Source: an uncultured Litoreibacter sp.
Lineage (GTDB): Bacteria > Pseudomonadota > Alphaproteobacteria > Rhodobacterales > Rhodobacteraceae
Direction: 5' to 3'
Length of the DNA: 64,000 bases
NCBI GenBank assembly: GCA_947494645.1
Contig: CANLVO010000001.1
Location: 62,001 to 126,000 of the forward strand
The position numbers were made by a program, and so were the translations under genes. The stretch's first letter is position 1. Each line of letters begins with the position of its first letter. A model generated the notes under the pieces. The model had not been told where the DNA came from. It saw only the letters and a list, made by a program, of their open reading frames with translations, and did not search any database. This document shows positions 26,631 through 36,195 of this stretch, piece by piece.

Positions 26631-27887
26631 ATGTCCGACCCCGTTGCCAAAGATGTAGAGGACGTATTGTCGTCGATCCGCCGTCTGGTGTCTGACACAG
26701 GCCCAGAAGGTAATGACGATTCTGGCACGGATGACCAGTCTTCCGACATGCACGAGCCCACGCGCCGACCCGACGTGCGCGAAGCATTGATTCTCACCTC
26801 GGCATTGCGTGTGGATCCGTCAGAGGAGCTGACGGAGGAAGATGCAGCGACGACTGACGAGGTGTCTGAAGACGTTGCCGAAGAAATGGGTGAAGTCAGC
26901 GGCAACGAAGATGACGTGGCAAATGAGGCACCCGCACAAAATGCGCCAAACGACCTGACCGAAGGCGAGTCGGGTCGCAGCGATTTGGGCAGCCTGCGCC
27001 AAGCCGTCAGTGGTGCGTTCATGGGCGAGCCGGTAATGCCTGCCGTGATCCATAAGACCCAGAATGTGAAGAAGGCAGCGGATGTGTCCTCTGCGATTGA
27101 AGCCACGAAAAGTTGGGGCACCCGCGCGCCGGAAGACTATTACGAAGATGAAGAGCTTGCCGCCGCCGATATGGCGGGGTGGGACGATGACGCGGTTGCG
27201 GAGCACGTTGAAGAGCCACCCGAAGAAGTGACGGACCGTCATAGCGAGACGATGGAGTCCGGAGCCGACGCGACCGCAGACGTTCACGCCTTCCGCGAAG
27301 ACGCGCCGGTGCAGGGTGAAGACTGGAGCGAAGACGTTGAGCCAGAGGTGGCGGAGATGTCATCCGAAGATCCATCCGCTGACGTTGCACCTGAAGATGA
27401 GGTGTCAGATGCTGGGGAACCCGAGACTGCAGAAGCCGCAGGCGTCCAGACAGATGACATCAGCGACGAGTATGAATGGGACGAGCAAGAAGAAGAGCTT
27501 GAGAACCCCGTCAACATTGCAACCTTCCGCCATGTGCCAATTGACGCGCACCGCACTGAACCCGCGCAGGTTGAGGAAACTGCACCCGTTGAGCAAGCGG
27601 CAATCCTGAACGCTGCCGCGGCAAGCGACCTGCCAGCAGCCGAGAGTCCCGAAGACGAAGACGTCGCAGAGGATGCCCAAAAAGAAACGGATGAGGATAA
27701 CCTCAAACCGATTGATCTGAGTGATCTCGACGAGGCCATTCTGGACGAAGAGACCCTGCGTGAGTTGGTATCTGACATCGTTAGAAAAGAGCTTAGCGGT
27801 GAGTTGGGAGAGCGTATCACGCGCAACGTGCGCAAATTGGTGCGCCGGGAAATCCACCGCGCTTTGCTGACCCGCGAGTTCGACTAA
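26631..27887 (+). CDS. PopZ-like (DUF2497-like) acidic protein
   Basis: 418 residues. A short N-terminal helix (VAKDVEDVLSSIRRLVSD) resembles the PopZ opening EEILASIRRII; a very acidic, Glu/Asp/Pro/Ala-rich disordered middle spans about residues 25-355; a C-terminal helical block (LDEETLRELVSDIVRKELSGELGERITRNVRKLVRREI) resembles the PopZ oligomerisation end. In Caulobacter PopZ condenses at cell poles and anchors chromosome origins. This protein has the same three-part layout but a much longer linker; homology is inferred. It follows tolC by 71 bp on the same strand and is convergent with cobQ. Confidence 0.6.
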   Translation: MSDPVAKDVEDVLSSIRRLVSDTGPEGNDDSGTDDQSSDMHEPTRRPDVREALILTSALRVDPSEELTEEDAATTDEVSEDVAEEMGEVSGNEDDVANEAPAQNAPNDLTEGESGRSDLGSLRQAVSGAFMGEPVMPAVIHKTQNVKKAADVSSAIEATKSWGTRAPEDYYEDEELAAADMAGWDDDAVAEHVEEPPEEVTDRHSETMESGADATADVHAFREDAPVQGEDWSEDVEPEVAEMSSEDPSADVAPEDEVSDAGEPETAEAAGVQTDDISDEYEWDEQEEELENPVNIATFRHVPIDAHRTEPAQVEETAPVEQAAILNAAAASDLPAAESPEDEDVAEDAQKETDEDNLKPIDLSDLDEAILDEETLRELVSDIVRKELSGELGERITRNVRKLVRREIHRALLTREFD

Positions 27888-27897
27888 GGGCTAAACG

Positions 27898-29343
27898 CTA
27901 GGAAGCAATATCGAGAAGCGCGTCAATATCGGCATGCATCTCAAGGTGATCGGCCAAACGCTCCAACACAGCTTCAACCGAAGCACCGTAATCCGTCACG
28001 CTTGAGCGCCCGCCCAGCTGATGCAGAAACTTTGCCCGGAAGGCGTCAGACGAGAAAAGGCCATGAACGTAGCAGCCTGAGACTTGCCCATCCAAAGTTG
28101 CCGCCCCATTGGGTCGGCCTTCAATGTCGAGCCAAGCGCGGCTGCAATCCGGGCCGCGCGTCTCACCGATATGGATTTCATAGCCCCTGAACGCCGTGCC
28201 ATCGTCCAAAGTCTGTCCCGACACCTCGACCACGTGTTTCTTTGGCGTCATCACCGTTTCGACGTCCAGCAGGCCTAAACCTTCGACATTTTGCGGCGGC
28301 CCCTCGATGCCGTCAGGATCTGCGATCCGCATGCCAAGCATTTGATAGCCGCCGCAAATGCCCAGCACATGCCCGCCGCGTCGGACATGCGCCACAAGAT
28401 CGACGTCCCACCCCTGCTGCCTGAAATGCGCCAGATCTCCGATTGTGGATTTTGAGCCCGGGATGAGCACCAAATCAGCATCACCCGGCAGGGGCTGACC
28501 CGCCTCGATAATCTCGACAGAGACGCCGGGCTCTTGGCTCAGCGGGTCCAAATCATCGAAATTGGCAATACGCGACAGACGTGGCACCGCGATTTTCAGA
28601 CCCGACCCGCTTGAGGATTTGATGTCCATAATGTCTTCGGCTGGCAGCTTCCACGCGTCCTCGAACCATGGCAGCACACCCAAATCGGCCCATCCGGTGC
28701 GCTTTGCCACCTCGACACGTCCACCATCAAAGAGGGTCACATCGCCCCGAAACTTGTTGACCATGAAACCTTTGATCCGGTCGCGGTCCTCCGGCGGCAA
28801 AACGCAATGGGTGCCGACCAATTGCGCTATCACCCCGCCACGATCAATGTCCCCGACCAGAATGACCGGCGCATTGACTGCTTCGGCAAAGCCCATATTG
28901 GCTATGTCGCCTGCCCGTAGATTGACCTCTGCCGGGCTACCAGCGCCTTCAATGACAACCAGATCCGCCTCAGACTTGAGACGGCGATAGCTTTCAACGG
29001 TGCGGGCCAGCAGATCGGGCTTCAGCTTGGCATAATCCCGCGCCTTGACCGTTGCGAAGCGCTTACCTTGCAAGATCACTTGCGCCCCTACCTCTGATTC
29101 CGGTTTCAACAGCACTGGGTTCATGTCGATCATCGGAGCCACGCCGCAGGCCAATGCCTGCAGCGCTTGTGCGCGGCCAATCTCCCCGCCATCGGCTGTT
29201 ACGGCGGCGTTGTTCGACATGTTTTGCGGTTTGAACGGGCGCACGCGCAGGCCCTTGCGGGCGAAGGCCCGGCACAAACCGGCCACGATCATGGATTTGC
29301 CGACATTCGAGCCCGCCCCCTGGATCATGATTGACTTGGTCAT
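27898..29343 (-). CDS. cobQ: Cobyric acid synthase
   Basis: Amidates four side chains of adenosylcobyrinic acid a,c-diamide in B12 synthesis. 481 residues: N-terminal ATP-binding domain ([34 protein letters not shown]) and a C-terminal class I glutamine amidotransferase domain with the Cys in [12 protein letters not shown] near residue 329 and GYEIHIG. Normal length. It supplies the cofactor class needed by NrdJ in this window. Divergent from the small membrane protein at 29414. Confidence 0.96.
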   Translation of the reverse strand: MTKSIMIQGAGSNVGKSMIVAGLCRAFARKGLRVRPFKPQNMSNNAAVTADGGEIGRAQALQALACGVAPMIDMNPVLLKPESEVGAQVILQGKRFATVKARDYAKLKPDLLARTVESYRRLKSEADLVVIEGAGSPAEVNLRAGDIANMGFAEAVNAPVILVGDIDRGGVIAQLVGTHCVLPPEDRDRIKGFMVNKFRGDVTLFDGGRVEVAKRTGWADLGVLPWFEDAWKLPAEDIMDIKSSSGSGLKIAVPRLSRIANFDDLDPLSQEPGVSVEIIEAGQPLPGDADLVLIPGSKSTIGDLAHFRQQGWDVDLVAHVRRGGHVLGICGGYQMLGMRIADPDGIEGPPQNVEGLGLLDVETVMTPKKHVVEVSGQTLDDGTAFRGYEIHIGETRGPDCSRAWLDIEGRPNGAATLDGQVSGCYVHGLFSSDAFRAKFLHQLGGRSSVTDYGASVEAVLERLADHLEMHADIDALLDIAS

Positions 29344-29413
29344 TGCCTGCCTCTCCCGCTAAGGTTTTGAGGTGGCAATAAGTGCGGCCAAAGTAAAGAG
29401 CGAAACCAACCCG

Positions 29414-29989
29414 ATGAACACACCCGCCCACCTGATTTTTGGCGCCGCCGCCTTTGCAAAGCCGGGGCAGCCCAAGGTGACGTTGGCCGCATTGGCCGGT
29501 GCTTTGGCGCCCGATTTATCGCTTTACCTGTTGGCTGGATGGCAGCTGTTCATCCTTGGTACCGACCCACAGATCGTCTTCCGGGTCATGTATTACTCAG
29601 ATGCATGGCAGGCCATTTTTGCAGTAGATAATTCGTTCTTCGTCTGGGGTGGGATGCTGGGGTTGGCCTTGATGAGCAAGCGTCCCGCTTTGGTCGCCTT
29701 TGCCGGTGCGGGATTTTTGCATCTGGCCTTGGACTTCCCGCTGCACAACGATGACGCCCGTGCGCATTTCTGGCCGATGACAGACTGGCGCTTCATCAGT
29801 CCCGTCAGCTATTGGGACCGCAACCATTATGGCGGCATCGTCGGGCCGATTGAGATGGCGATGAGCTTGATCTGTCTTGGGGTCCTGTGGCGTCGGTTCA
29901 CGACGTGGCTGCCGCGCTTGATCATGGCCGCCGCAGCCACCTTGCAGGTTGCGCCGTTCATCGTCTGGGCGTTTGTCTTCGGGCGCTAG
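29414..29989 (+). CDS. Membrane protein, metal-dependent hydrolase-like (DUF457/YdjM-like)
   Basis: 191 residues, four or five hydrophobic segments. The opening NTPAHLIFGAAAFAKPGQPKVTLAALAGALAPDLSLYL, with His near residue 5 and an Asp in APDLS, and the later HLALDFPLHNDDARAH resemble inner-membrane metal-dependent hydrolases of the YdjM type; the match is by pattern only. Homologues beside cobQ are sometimes labelled cobalamin proteins, but nothing here supports that. Start at ATG 29414. Its stop interlocks with that of the Lrp gene in CTAG. Confidence 0.6.
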   Translation: MNTPAHLIFGAAAFAKPGQPKVTLAALAGALAPDLSLYLLAGWQLFILGTDPQIVFRVMYYSDAWQAIFAVDNSFFVWGGMLGLALMSKRPALVAFAGAGFLHLALDFPLHNDDARAHFWPMTDWRFISPVSYWDRNHYGGIVGPIEMAMSLICLGVLWRRFTTWLPRLIMAAAATLQVAPFIVWAFVFGR

Positions 29990-30441
29990 AACAGCTCTTC
30001 CTTGACCGCCTCCATCACCACATGGGTCGAGGTGTTCGACACGTGCGGCAGGGCCGAGATCAGCTCGCCCAAGATGCGGCGGTAGGAACCCATATCCTTG
30101 GTGCGGACCTTCAGCAGGTAGTCGAACCGTGACGCGACCATGTGGCATTCTTCGATTTCTGGCACGTCGCGGGCGGCGGTGTTGAAGGCGCTCAACGCGG
30201 CTTCGCGCGTGTCATCGAGCTTCACCTCCACAAAGGCTATATGGTCGAGCCCGAGTTTGACCGGGTCCAACATGGCCCGGTAGCCGGTGATGACGCCGGC
30301 CTCCTCTAGCCGCCGGACCCGAGCTTGGGTCGGCGTGTTCGAAAGGTTGATCCGGTTTGCCAGCTCTGTGATGGGGATCCGGCCATGCGCGGACAATTCC
30401 CGCAAAATTGCGTGATCATATTCGTCTAGCTCTTTATCCAT
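29986..30441 (-). CDS. putR: Lrp/AsnC-family regulator, probable PutR
   Basis: 151 residues: winged HTH (LDEYDHAILRELSAHGRIPITELANRINLSNTPTQARVRRLEEAGVI) and RAM domain (CHMVASRFDYLLKVRTKDMGSYRRIL). In alphaproteobacteria a divergent Lrp-type PutR activates putA in response to proline; the PutA here has no DNA-binding domain of its own, so such a regulator is expected. The symbol rests on position rather than on unique residues. Confidence 0.85.
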   Translation of the reverse strand: MDKELDEYDHAILRELSAHGRIPITELANRINLSNTPTQARVRRLEEAGVITGYRAMLDPVKLGLDHIAFVEVKLDDTREAALSAFNTAARDVPEIEECHMVASRFDYLLKVRTKDMGSYRRILGELISALPHVSNTSTHVVMEAVKEELF

Positions 30442-30462
30442 ATTCGCTATCTACCGGCCTTC

Positions 30463-30512
30463 TGATGGTGAATAATGCCCTATTCTTCACAAATTTGGCC
30501 AATAAACCATCA
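30463..30512. promoter_or_regulatory. Inverted repeats in the putR-putA divergent region
   Basis: TGATGGT (30463-30469) is inverted with ACCATCA (30506-30512). A second pair, GTGAA (30468-30472) and TTCAC (30486-30490), lies inside. Both sit in the 115-bp region between the regulator and putA, where PutR would bind. Confidence 0.45.
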
Positions 30513-30556
30513 GAAATGGACTATACTGAGGTGTATCTCATATTCAGGTGCCAATT

Positions 30557-33500
30557 ATGTCCTCTCTTGCTGATCTACGCACTGTTATCCGGTCTGAGAC
30601 CATGCCGGACGAGGCGGCCTCAGTCGCTAGACTGATTGAAACGGCCGGACTGTCCGGCAAAGACCGCGCCCGCATTGTTGAACGTGCGGCGCGGTTGGTG
30701 ACTGAAATTCGCAGCTTTGCCAGCCCTGGGCTGATGGAGTCGTTTCTTGCGGAATACGGGCTGAACACCGACGAGGGCGTCGCGTTGATGTGCCTGGCTG
30801 AGGCGCTGTTGCGCGTGCCGGATCCAGAGACCATGGACGCGCTGATCGAGGACAAGATTGCACCGTCAGACTGGGGGACGCATCTGGGGCGCTCTTCCTC
30901 ATCGCTGGTGAACGCATCGACCTGGGGGCTGATGCTGACGGGCAAGGTTCTGACCGACGAACAGCCCGGCGTTGCGGGGCAACTGCGGGGGATGGTCAAA
31001 CGCTTGGGTGAGCCGGTGATCCGTACAGCGACGGCGCGCGCCATGAAGGAAATGGGTCGCCAGTTTGTACTGGGAGAATCCATCCAAAGCGCAATGACGC
31101 GGGCTGAGGGGCAGGAGGCCAAAGGGTACACCTACAGCTACGACATGCTGGGGGAGGCGGCGAAAACGGACGCGGATGCGTTGGGCTATCTTAAGGCCTA
31201 TCGCGATGCGATTGCAGCGATTTCAGACGCTGCCGTCGCGCAGGATTGCCGGGTAAATCCGGGGATCTCGGTCAAACTGTCAGCGCTTTTTGCGCGCTAT
31301 GAGACGCCTCAGAAAGAAGTCGTGATGCGGGTCCTGCAACCCCGCCTGCTGGAGCTGTGCCAACAAGCGGCGCGTGCCCAGGTCGGGTTGAACATCGATG
31401 CGGAGGAAGCCGACAGGCTGGACCTCTCGCTTGATGTGATTGAAGCGACGCTGGTAGATCCTTCGCTCAAAGGTTGGGACGGGTTTGGTGTTGTCGTTCA
31501 GGCCTACGGGCATCGTGCCAGCTTTGTCATCGACTGGCTTTATGCTTTGGCGCAAAAACACGACCGAAAGATCATGGTACGGCTGGTCAAAGGGGCCTAT
31601 TGGGACACCGAGGTGAAGCGTTCGCAAGTCTTGGGCCTGCCGGGCTTTCCGGTTTTCACCCACAAGCCCGCGACAGACATCAGCTACATTGCAAATGCCC
31701 GCAAACTGTTGGGTATGACGGACCGGATATATCCGCAATTTGCCACCCATAATGCCCATTCGGTTGCCGCAATTCTGCATATGGCTGACGATTTGAGCGC
31801 GTTTGAATTTCAGCGTCTGCACGGGATGGGCGAGCGGCTGCATGATATCGTGATGGAGAAGGGGGAGACCCGTTGCCGCATCTACGCGCCTGTCGGCGCC
31901 CATCGCGATCTGTTGGCCTATCTGGTGCGCCGCCTGCTGGAGAACGGTGCGAATTCATCCTTTGTGAACCAGATCGTTGATGAGGAGGTCAGCCCGGTAG
32001 AGGTGGCCTCTGATCCGTTTACGGAGATTGAGGACGCTACTTACCCCGCGGTTACACATCCGGCGCATATTTTTGCGCCGCGCGAAAATGCCAAAGGGTG
32101 GGACTGGAATGACCCGGTAGATATGGCGGATATCGTTGAGGCCCGCGCGCCGTTCGCCGATAAGGTGCTGACGCATGAGCCTGCCGACCTTGCTGCCGTA
32201 AACAGAGCGCTGAAAGCTGCAACGCCATGGGACGCGGATGCTGCTGCTCGGGCTGCGACATTGCGCAAGGCTGCCGATCTTTATGAAGAAAACTACGGCG
32301 AGATATTCGCTGTTCTCGCGCGAGAGGCGGGCAAAACCACCATCGACGTAATCGGGGAGCTGCGCGAGGCCGTAGACTTCCTGCGCTATTATGCGGACGA
32401 GGCGGTGAACCATAAAGGCGAAGCGCTTGGCACCTTCGCCTGTATCTCACCATGGAATTTCCCGCTGGCAATTTTCACGGGTCAGATCGCCGCGGCGCTG
32501 GCAACGGGCAATGCGGTGTTGGCGAAACCGGCCGAACAAACCCCAGTCATCGCATCTCTGGCCACCAAGCTGCTGCACGAAGCTGGCGTGCCAAAAAGTT
32601 CACTGATCTTGCTGCCCGGTGGCGGTGATATAGGTGCTGCGCTGACCTCTAGCCCTGCGATTGACGGTGTGTGCTTCACAGGGTCGACGGCGACAGCGAA
32701 ACGGATCCATTCAGCCTTGGCGCAAGACGGCAACTTCAAAGCACCGCTGATCGCAGAGACCGGTGGGCTCAACGCCATGATCGTGGATAGCACCGCTCTG
32801 CCTGAACAGGCGGTACGCGATATCGTGGCCTCTGCCTTTCAATCTGCCGGGCAGAGATGTTCTGCGCTGCGCTGCCTTTATGTGCAGGAAGACATCGCCA
32901 AGGGGCTCACCGACATGCTGACCGGCGCGATGGCTGAGCTGATTGTCGGCGATCCGTGGGACATGGCGACGGACATAGGGCCGATCATCGACGCCCCGGC
33001 ACGAGACAAGATCTCGGACCATATCGAGCAGGCGCGGGCCGAGGGGCGGGTCCGTTTCGAAACACCACACGACGCTGTCGGGAATTTCATCGCGCCGACA
33101 CTTATCCAAGGGGGCAGCATTTCGGAGATGGAAGAGGAGATATTCGGCCCGGTTCTACATCTTGCCACGTTCAAGGCGGACGAGCTGGAGCAGGTGATCG
33201 AAGATATCAACGACACCGGTTACGGGCTGACCTTTGGCCTGCACAGCCGTATCGACGACCGGGTGCAACAGGTGGTTGATCTGGTCGAGGCGGGCAACAT
33301 CTATGTGAACCGCAACCAGATCGGTGCGATTGTCGGCTCGCAACCATTCGGCGGGGAGGGGCTCTCGGGCACTGGCCCCAAGGCGGGTGGACCGCATTAC
33401 CTTATGAAATTTGTGCACGCTGAGGGCCGTTCTCTGGAAGACAGCGAGATGACGCTTCCGGGACCTACCGGTGAAAGCAACCGACTGACGATACGCCCTC

Positions 33501-33814
33501 GGGCGCCCATGCTGTGTTTGGGTCCTGACATCGGCGCGCAGATGGCCGCCGTGGACAAAGCAGGCGGCCGCCCGGTCGAGGGTGAAGGTCTAGACGATTG
33601 TGACAAGCTGGACGACATCGGTGGCGTGCTGTGGTGGGGCGACGCAGAAACTGCGCGCGATATAAGGCGCAGGCTTGCCGCGCGACCCGGTCCAATCCTG
33701 CCGTTGATTACAGGGGTGCCAAGCCCGGCAGACGTGATTGCGGAACGCCATGTTTGTATCGACACCACAGCGTCGGGAGGCAACGCGCAGCTCCTGGCAG
33801 AGGTTGCAACCTAG
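30557..33814 (+). CDS. putA: Bifunctional proline dehydrogenase/L-glutamate gamma-semialdehyde dehydrogenase
   Basis: Oxidises proline to glutamate in two steps, FAD then NAD dependent. 1,085 residues. The proline dehydrogenase barrel covers roughly residues 80-460 (NPGISVKLSALFARYE, GLNIDAEEADRLDLSLDVIE, IMVRLVKGAYWDTEVKR, FATHNAHS). The aldehyde dehydrogenase part follows from about 530 (CISPWNFPLAIFTGQIAAALATGNAVLAKPAEQTP) with catalytic Cys768 in SAGQRCSALR. No N-terminal ribbon-helix-helix, so it does not repress itself. Start at ATG 30557; a GTG three codons earlier is less likely. Confidence 0.97.
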   Translation: MSSLADLRTVIRSETMPDEAASVARLIETAGLSGKDRARIVERAARLVTEIRSFASPGLMESFLAEYGLNTDEGVALMCLAEALLRVPDPETMDALIEDKIAPSDWGTHLGRSSSSLVNASTWGLMLTGKVLTDEQPGVAGQLRGMVKRLGEPVIRTATARAMKEMGRQFVLGESIQSAMTRAEGQEAKGYTYSYDMLGEAAKTDADALGYLKAYRDAIAAISDAAVAQDCRVNPGISVKLSALFARYETPQKEVVMRVLQPRLLELCQQAARAQVGLNIDAEEADRLDLSLDVIEATLVDPSLKGWDGFGVVVQAYGHRASFVIDWLYALAQKHDRKIMVRLVKGAYWDTEVKRSQVLGLPGFPVFTHKPATDISYIANARKLLGMTDRIYPQFATHNAHSVAAILHMADDLSAFEFQRLHGMGERLHDIVMEKGETRCRIYAPVGAHRDLLAYLVRRLLENGANSSFVNQIVDEEVSPVEVASDPFTEIEDATYPAVTHPAHIFAPRENAKGWDWNDPVDMADIVEARAPFADKVLTHEPADLAAVNRALKAATPWDADAAARAATLRKAADLYEENYGEIFAVLAREAGKTTIDVIGELREAVDFLRYYADEAVNHKGEALGTFACISPWNFPLAIFTGQIAAALATGNAVLAKPAEQTPVIASLATKLLHEAGVPKSSLILLPGGGDIGAALTSSPAIDGVCFTGSTATAKRIHSALAQDGNFKAPLIAETGGLNAMIVDSTALPEQAVRDIVASAFQSAGQRCSALRCLYVQEDIAKGLTDMLTGAMAELIVGDPWDMATDIGPIIDAPARDKISDHIEQARAEGRVRFETPHDAVGNFIAPTLIQGGSISEMEEEIFGPVLHLATFKADELEQVIEDINDTGYGLTFGLHSRIDDRVQQVVDLVEAGNIYVNRNQIGAIVGSQPFGGEGLSGTGPKAGGPHYLMKFVHAEGRSLEDSEMTLPGPTGESNRLTIRPRAPMLCLGPDIGAQMAAVDKAGGRPVEGEGLDDCDKLDDIGGVLWWGDAETARDIRRRLAARPGPILPLITGVPSPADVIAERHVCIDTTASGGNAQLLAEVAT

Positions 33815-33853
33815 CGCTTGCAGAGCCGTGGCGATTGCGTCAGCTTTGCGCCC

Positions 33854-34597
33854 ATGTTTCCGATACGCGACCATAACCCTTCTGAGCGCACGCCCTACGT
33901 TACCTATGCGCTGATCGCGGCCAATATCTTGGTCTTTCTGAGCTACTGGCCGCTGCAGACGAACGACCCCTCTGGGCTTGGCCCGTTCTGGGATGCATGG
34001 GCGATGCGGCCTTTCGAGATCGTGCAAGGGATCGACCTGCACACGTTGGTAACCTCGATGTTCTTGCATGGCGGCTGGATGCATTTAGCGGGCAACTTGC
34101 TGTTTCTCTATATCTTTGGCGACAATCTTGAAGACCAACTGGGCCATTTCTGGTTTTTGATGTTCTACCTCGTCTGCGGGGTGGTGGCTGACTTGGGTCA
34201 AATTGCGGCTGATCCGTCTAGCACCATTCCGAATGTTGGCGCATCTGGGGCGATTGCAGGCATCATGGGGGGATACTTGCTGCTGTTTCCGAAAGCCAAG
34301 GTGGATGTGATCCTGATCGTCATCGTGTTTTTCAAGATATTTCCGATCCCCGCCTGGATCGTTCTTGGCGTCTGGATGGGGCTGCAGTTGTTCAGTGGAG
34401 CGACCGCAGATGTGAGCGCAGGCGGCGTAGCCTATTGGGCCCATGCGGGTGGGTTCGTTGCGGGGCTGTTGCTGATGATCCCCTTCTGGTTGCGCCAGGG
34501 CGGACAGGAGTTCTGGCGGCGCAGTGAGGGTCATCCCCCACACCCCGAGGCACAGTATTCTCCGTCGACCATCCCTGTTGTAGGTCGGCGCAAATGA
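33854..34597 (+). CDS. Rhomboid family intramembrane serine protease
   Basis: 247 residues with about six membrane spans. Catalytic Ser131 lies in VGASGAIAG and His197 in WAHAGGFVAGLL, the rhomboid dyad; the conserved HGGWMHLAGNLLFLYIFGDNLED is also present. Cleaves membrane proteins inside the bilayer; substrate unknown. Start taken at ATG 33854 (TTG 33818 in frame is weak). Overlaps the next gene in ATGA, so the two are probably co-translated. The C-terminal 40 residues are Pro-rich and cytosolic in appearance. Confidence 0.92.
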   Translation: MFPIRDHNPSERTPYVTYALIAANILVFLSYWPLQTNDPSGLGPFWDAWAMRPFEIVQGIDLHTLVTSMFLHGGWMHLAGNLLFLYIFGDNLEDQLGHFWFLMFYLVCGVVADLGQIAADPSSTIPNVGASGAIAGIMGGYLLLFPKAKVDVILIVIVFFKIFPIPAWIVLGVWMGLQLFSGATADVSAGGVAYWAHAGGFVAGLLLMIPFWLRQGGQEFWRRSEGHPPHPEAQYSPSTIPVVGRRK

Positions 34598-34965
34598 GCG
34601 GGCGGTCGCAGGCGTCGTGCCATTGCGGCGCAGTGCGTATCTCGTTTGAGATGGTGGATGGTCTGGACAGCTTGCGCCGGTGCGACTGCTCAATCTGTCG
34701 CCGCAAATACCCGGCGGCCGTGTCAGGTCGCGTCGATGATCTGGTGATTGAACGTGGGGAAGACAATCTGGGGCTTTACCAGTTCGGCACGATGACGGCC
34801 CGGCACCAGTTCTGCAAAACCTGCGGGGTGCATGTATTCCATCAACGGCGCTCCAACCCTGAAGAGATAGGGGTTAACGTTGCCTGCGTTGAAGGGCTGG
34901 ACCCACGTATCGCAGGAGATGCGGAATGGGTTGATGGGGTAGTTCACCCGAGTGATGTCGTGTGA
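34594..34965 (+). CDS. GFA family (CENP-V/GFA zinc-binding) protein
   Basis: 123 residues with the zinc-ligand set of the GFA fold: CHCGAVRISF near residue 9, CDCSICRRKYP near 30 and CKTCGVHVFH near 74. Members are often named glutathione-dependent formaldehyde-activating enzymes, but most have no proven activity. Starts inside the rhomboid stop (ATGA). Convergent with efp. Confidence 0.9.
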   Translation: MSGRSQASCHCGAVRISFEMVDGLDSLRRCDCSICRRKYPAAVSGRVDDLVIERGEDNLGLYQFGTMTARHQFCKTCGVHVFHQRRSNPEEIGVNVACVEGLDPRIAGDAEWVDGVVHPSDVV

Positions 34966-35009
34966 CGCTCGCGCTAACGCGCATCGCCCCACCCACCATC
35001 CCGTGAGAC

Positions 35010-35573
35010 CTATGCGCGCTCGCTATATTCCATCGATTCCGTGTCGACGATGATGGCCTCATCCACGTTGATGAACGGAGGCACCATGATCCGGACGCCA
35101 TTGTCCAAGAGCGCCGGTTTGAAAGATTTTGATGCGGTCTGGCCTTTGACCACCGGTTCCGTTTCAGTGACGGTGCAGGTGACCTTCTGAGGCAGCGACA
35201 CGCTCAGCGCTTCGCTTTCGTAGTATTCGATCTGCGCAGTCATGCCGTCTTGCAGGAAGGGGCGACGTTCGCCCAACAGGTCTGCAGGAAGCTCGATCTG
35301 CTCGTAGGATTCGGTGTCCATGAAGGTGAGCATGCCGTCAGTTTCAAACAGGAACTGCTGGTCTTTTTGCTCAAGGCGGACACGCTCGACCTTATCGGCA
35401 GAGCGGAAACGCTCGTTCAACTTCGATCCGTTGCGCAGGTTTTTCATCTCGACCTGTGCAAAAGCGCCACCCTTGCCAGGTTTTACGTGGTCCACTTTCA
35501 CAGCCACCCACAATCCGTCATTGTGCTCCAGGATATTGCCTGACCGAATTTCGTTTCCGTTGATCTTTGGCAT
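35010..35573 (-). CDS. efp: Elongation factor P
   Basis: 187 residues, the family size. Helps ribosomes through polyproline stretches. KOW-like domain I, then two OB domains; the modification-site loop reads [10 protein letters not shown] with Lys34, the residue that is beta-lysylated in E. coli-type EF-P. The C-terminal [24 protein letters not shown] is typical. Met at 35573 has AAGGA upstream; the frame extends to 35645 but those codons lack similarity to the family. Confidence 0.95.
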   Translation of the reverse strand: MPKINGNEIRSGNILEHNDGLWVAVKVDHVKPGKGGAFAQVEMKNLRNGSKLNERFRSADKVERVRLEQKDQQFLFETDGMLTFMDTESYEQIELPADLLGERRPFLQDGMTAQIEYYESEALSVSLPQKVTCTVTETEPVVKGQTASKSFKPALLDNGVRIMVPPFINVDEAIIVDTESMEYSERA

Positions 35574-35677
35574 TGTGGCAAATCCTTGACAAAAGGTTGA
35601 TCGAAGTTTGTCGCGACCTATATCTTGTGAATGAATACGGGGCAAGATCGCTAAATACTGCGAAAATTGTATGTGAG

Positions 35678-35706
35678 TTATGCAAATAATGCATAGCTGC
35701 TATATA
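35678..35706 (+). promoter_or_regulatory. Palindrome overlapping a possible promoter of the 104-residue gene
   Basis: TATGCA-AATAA-TGCATA (35679-35695) is a perfect 6-5-6 inverted repeat. TATATA at 35701-35706 could be a -10 box, with TTATGC (35678-35683) 17 bp upstream as a weak -35. A repressor bound to the palindrome would cover that -35. Confidence 0.45.
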
Positions 35707-35790
35707 AGAATTGCAATGACGAATCGGAAATAATGCGGCATAAACGTCGCTACGCCCAAGACACAAGAGCAAAAACAAAAAGGACGCGGA

Positions 35791-36105
35791 ATGGCTGCTG
35801 ATTTCGTAGACGGTACTGCATTTAACTTCGAGCAAGGACAACGGTCCCGTAAGCTTTTCGCTGCGGTTGTACTGGCTGCTCTGGATGATGCAATCGCTGA
35901 CGACAAGAAATATGGCAACGGCCCTGAGCAGATCGCCCGCTGGGCGCGGTCGCGTGATGGCCGTGAGGTTTTGAGCTGCGCGGGGATCGATCCCAATGAG
36001 CGTGTGGTCTCTGGCCTGATGGATTTTGTTGGCAATGGTGTGCGCACCTCCGTCGCGCTGTCGCGCGAGGAGAGCGAGCGCCGGTCGCAGGCTGAAGCTG
36101 CTTAA
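35791..36105 (+). CDS. Conserved hypothetical protein (possibly DUF6280)
   Basis: 104 residues, soluble, helical, with charged ends: DFVDGTAFNFEQGQRSRKLFAAVVLAALDDAIADDKKYGNGPEQIARWARSRDGREVLSCAGIDPNERVV. I recall near-identical short proteins in Rhodobacterales, possibly classed as DUF6280; no function known. GGACGCGGA precedes the ATG. It has its own promoter-like palindrome upstream and a strong terminator downstream, so it is probably a single-gene unit. Confidence 0.75.
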   Translation: MAADFVDGTAFNFEQGQRSRKLFAAVVLAALDDAIADDKKYGNGPEQIARWARSRDGREVLSCAGIDPNERVVSGLMDFVGNGVRTSVALSREESERRSQAEAA

Positions 36106-36125
36106 GCGACCCCACGATGCAAATT

Positions 36126-36159
36126 AAAAAGCGCGTCCCAAACAGGGGCGCGCTTTTTT
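36126..36159 (+). terminator. Intrinsic terminator after the 104-residue gene
   Basis: A 14-bp stem (36126-36139 with 36145-36158, one G-U pair) around the loop AAACA, rich in GC at its top and ending in a run of six T. A-run upstream of the stem means it could work in both directions. Confidence 0.9.
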
Positions 36160-36195
36160 CTTGGGTGAAGCGCTTCGAAGTCGGACTGGAATGAC

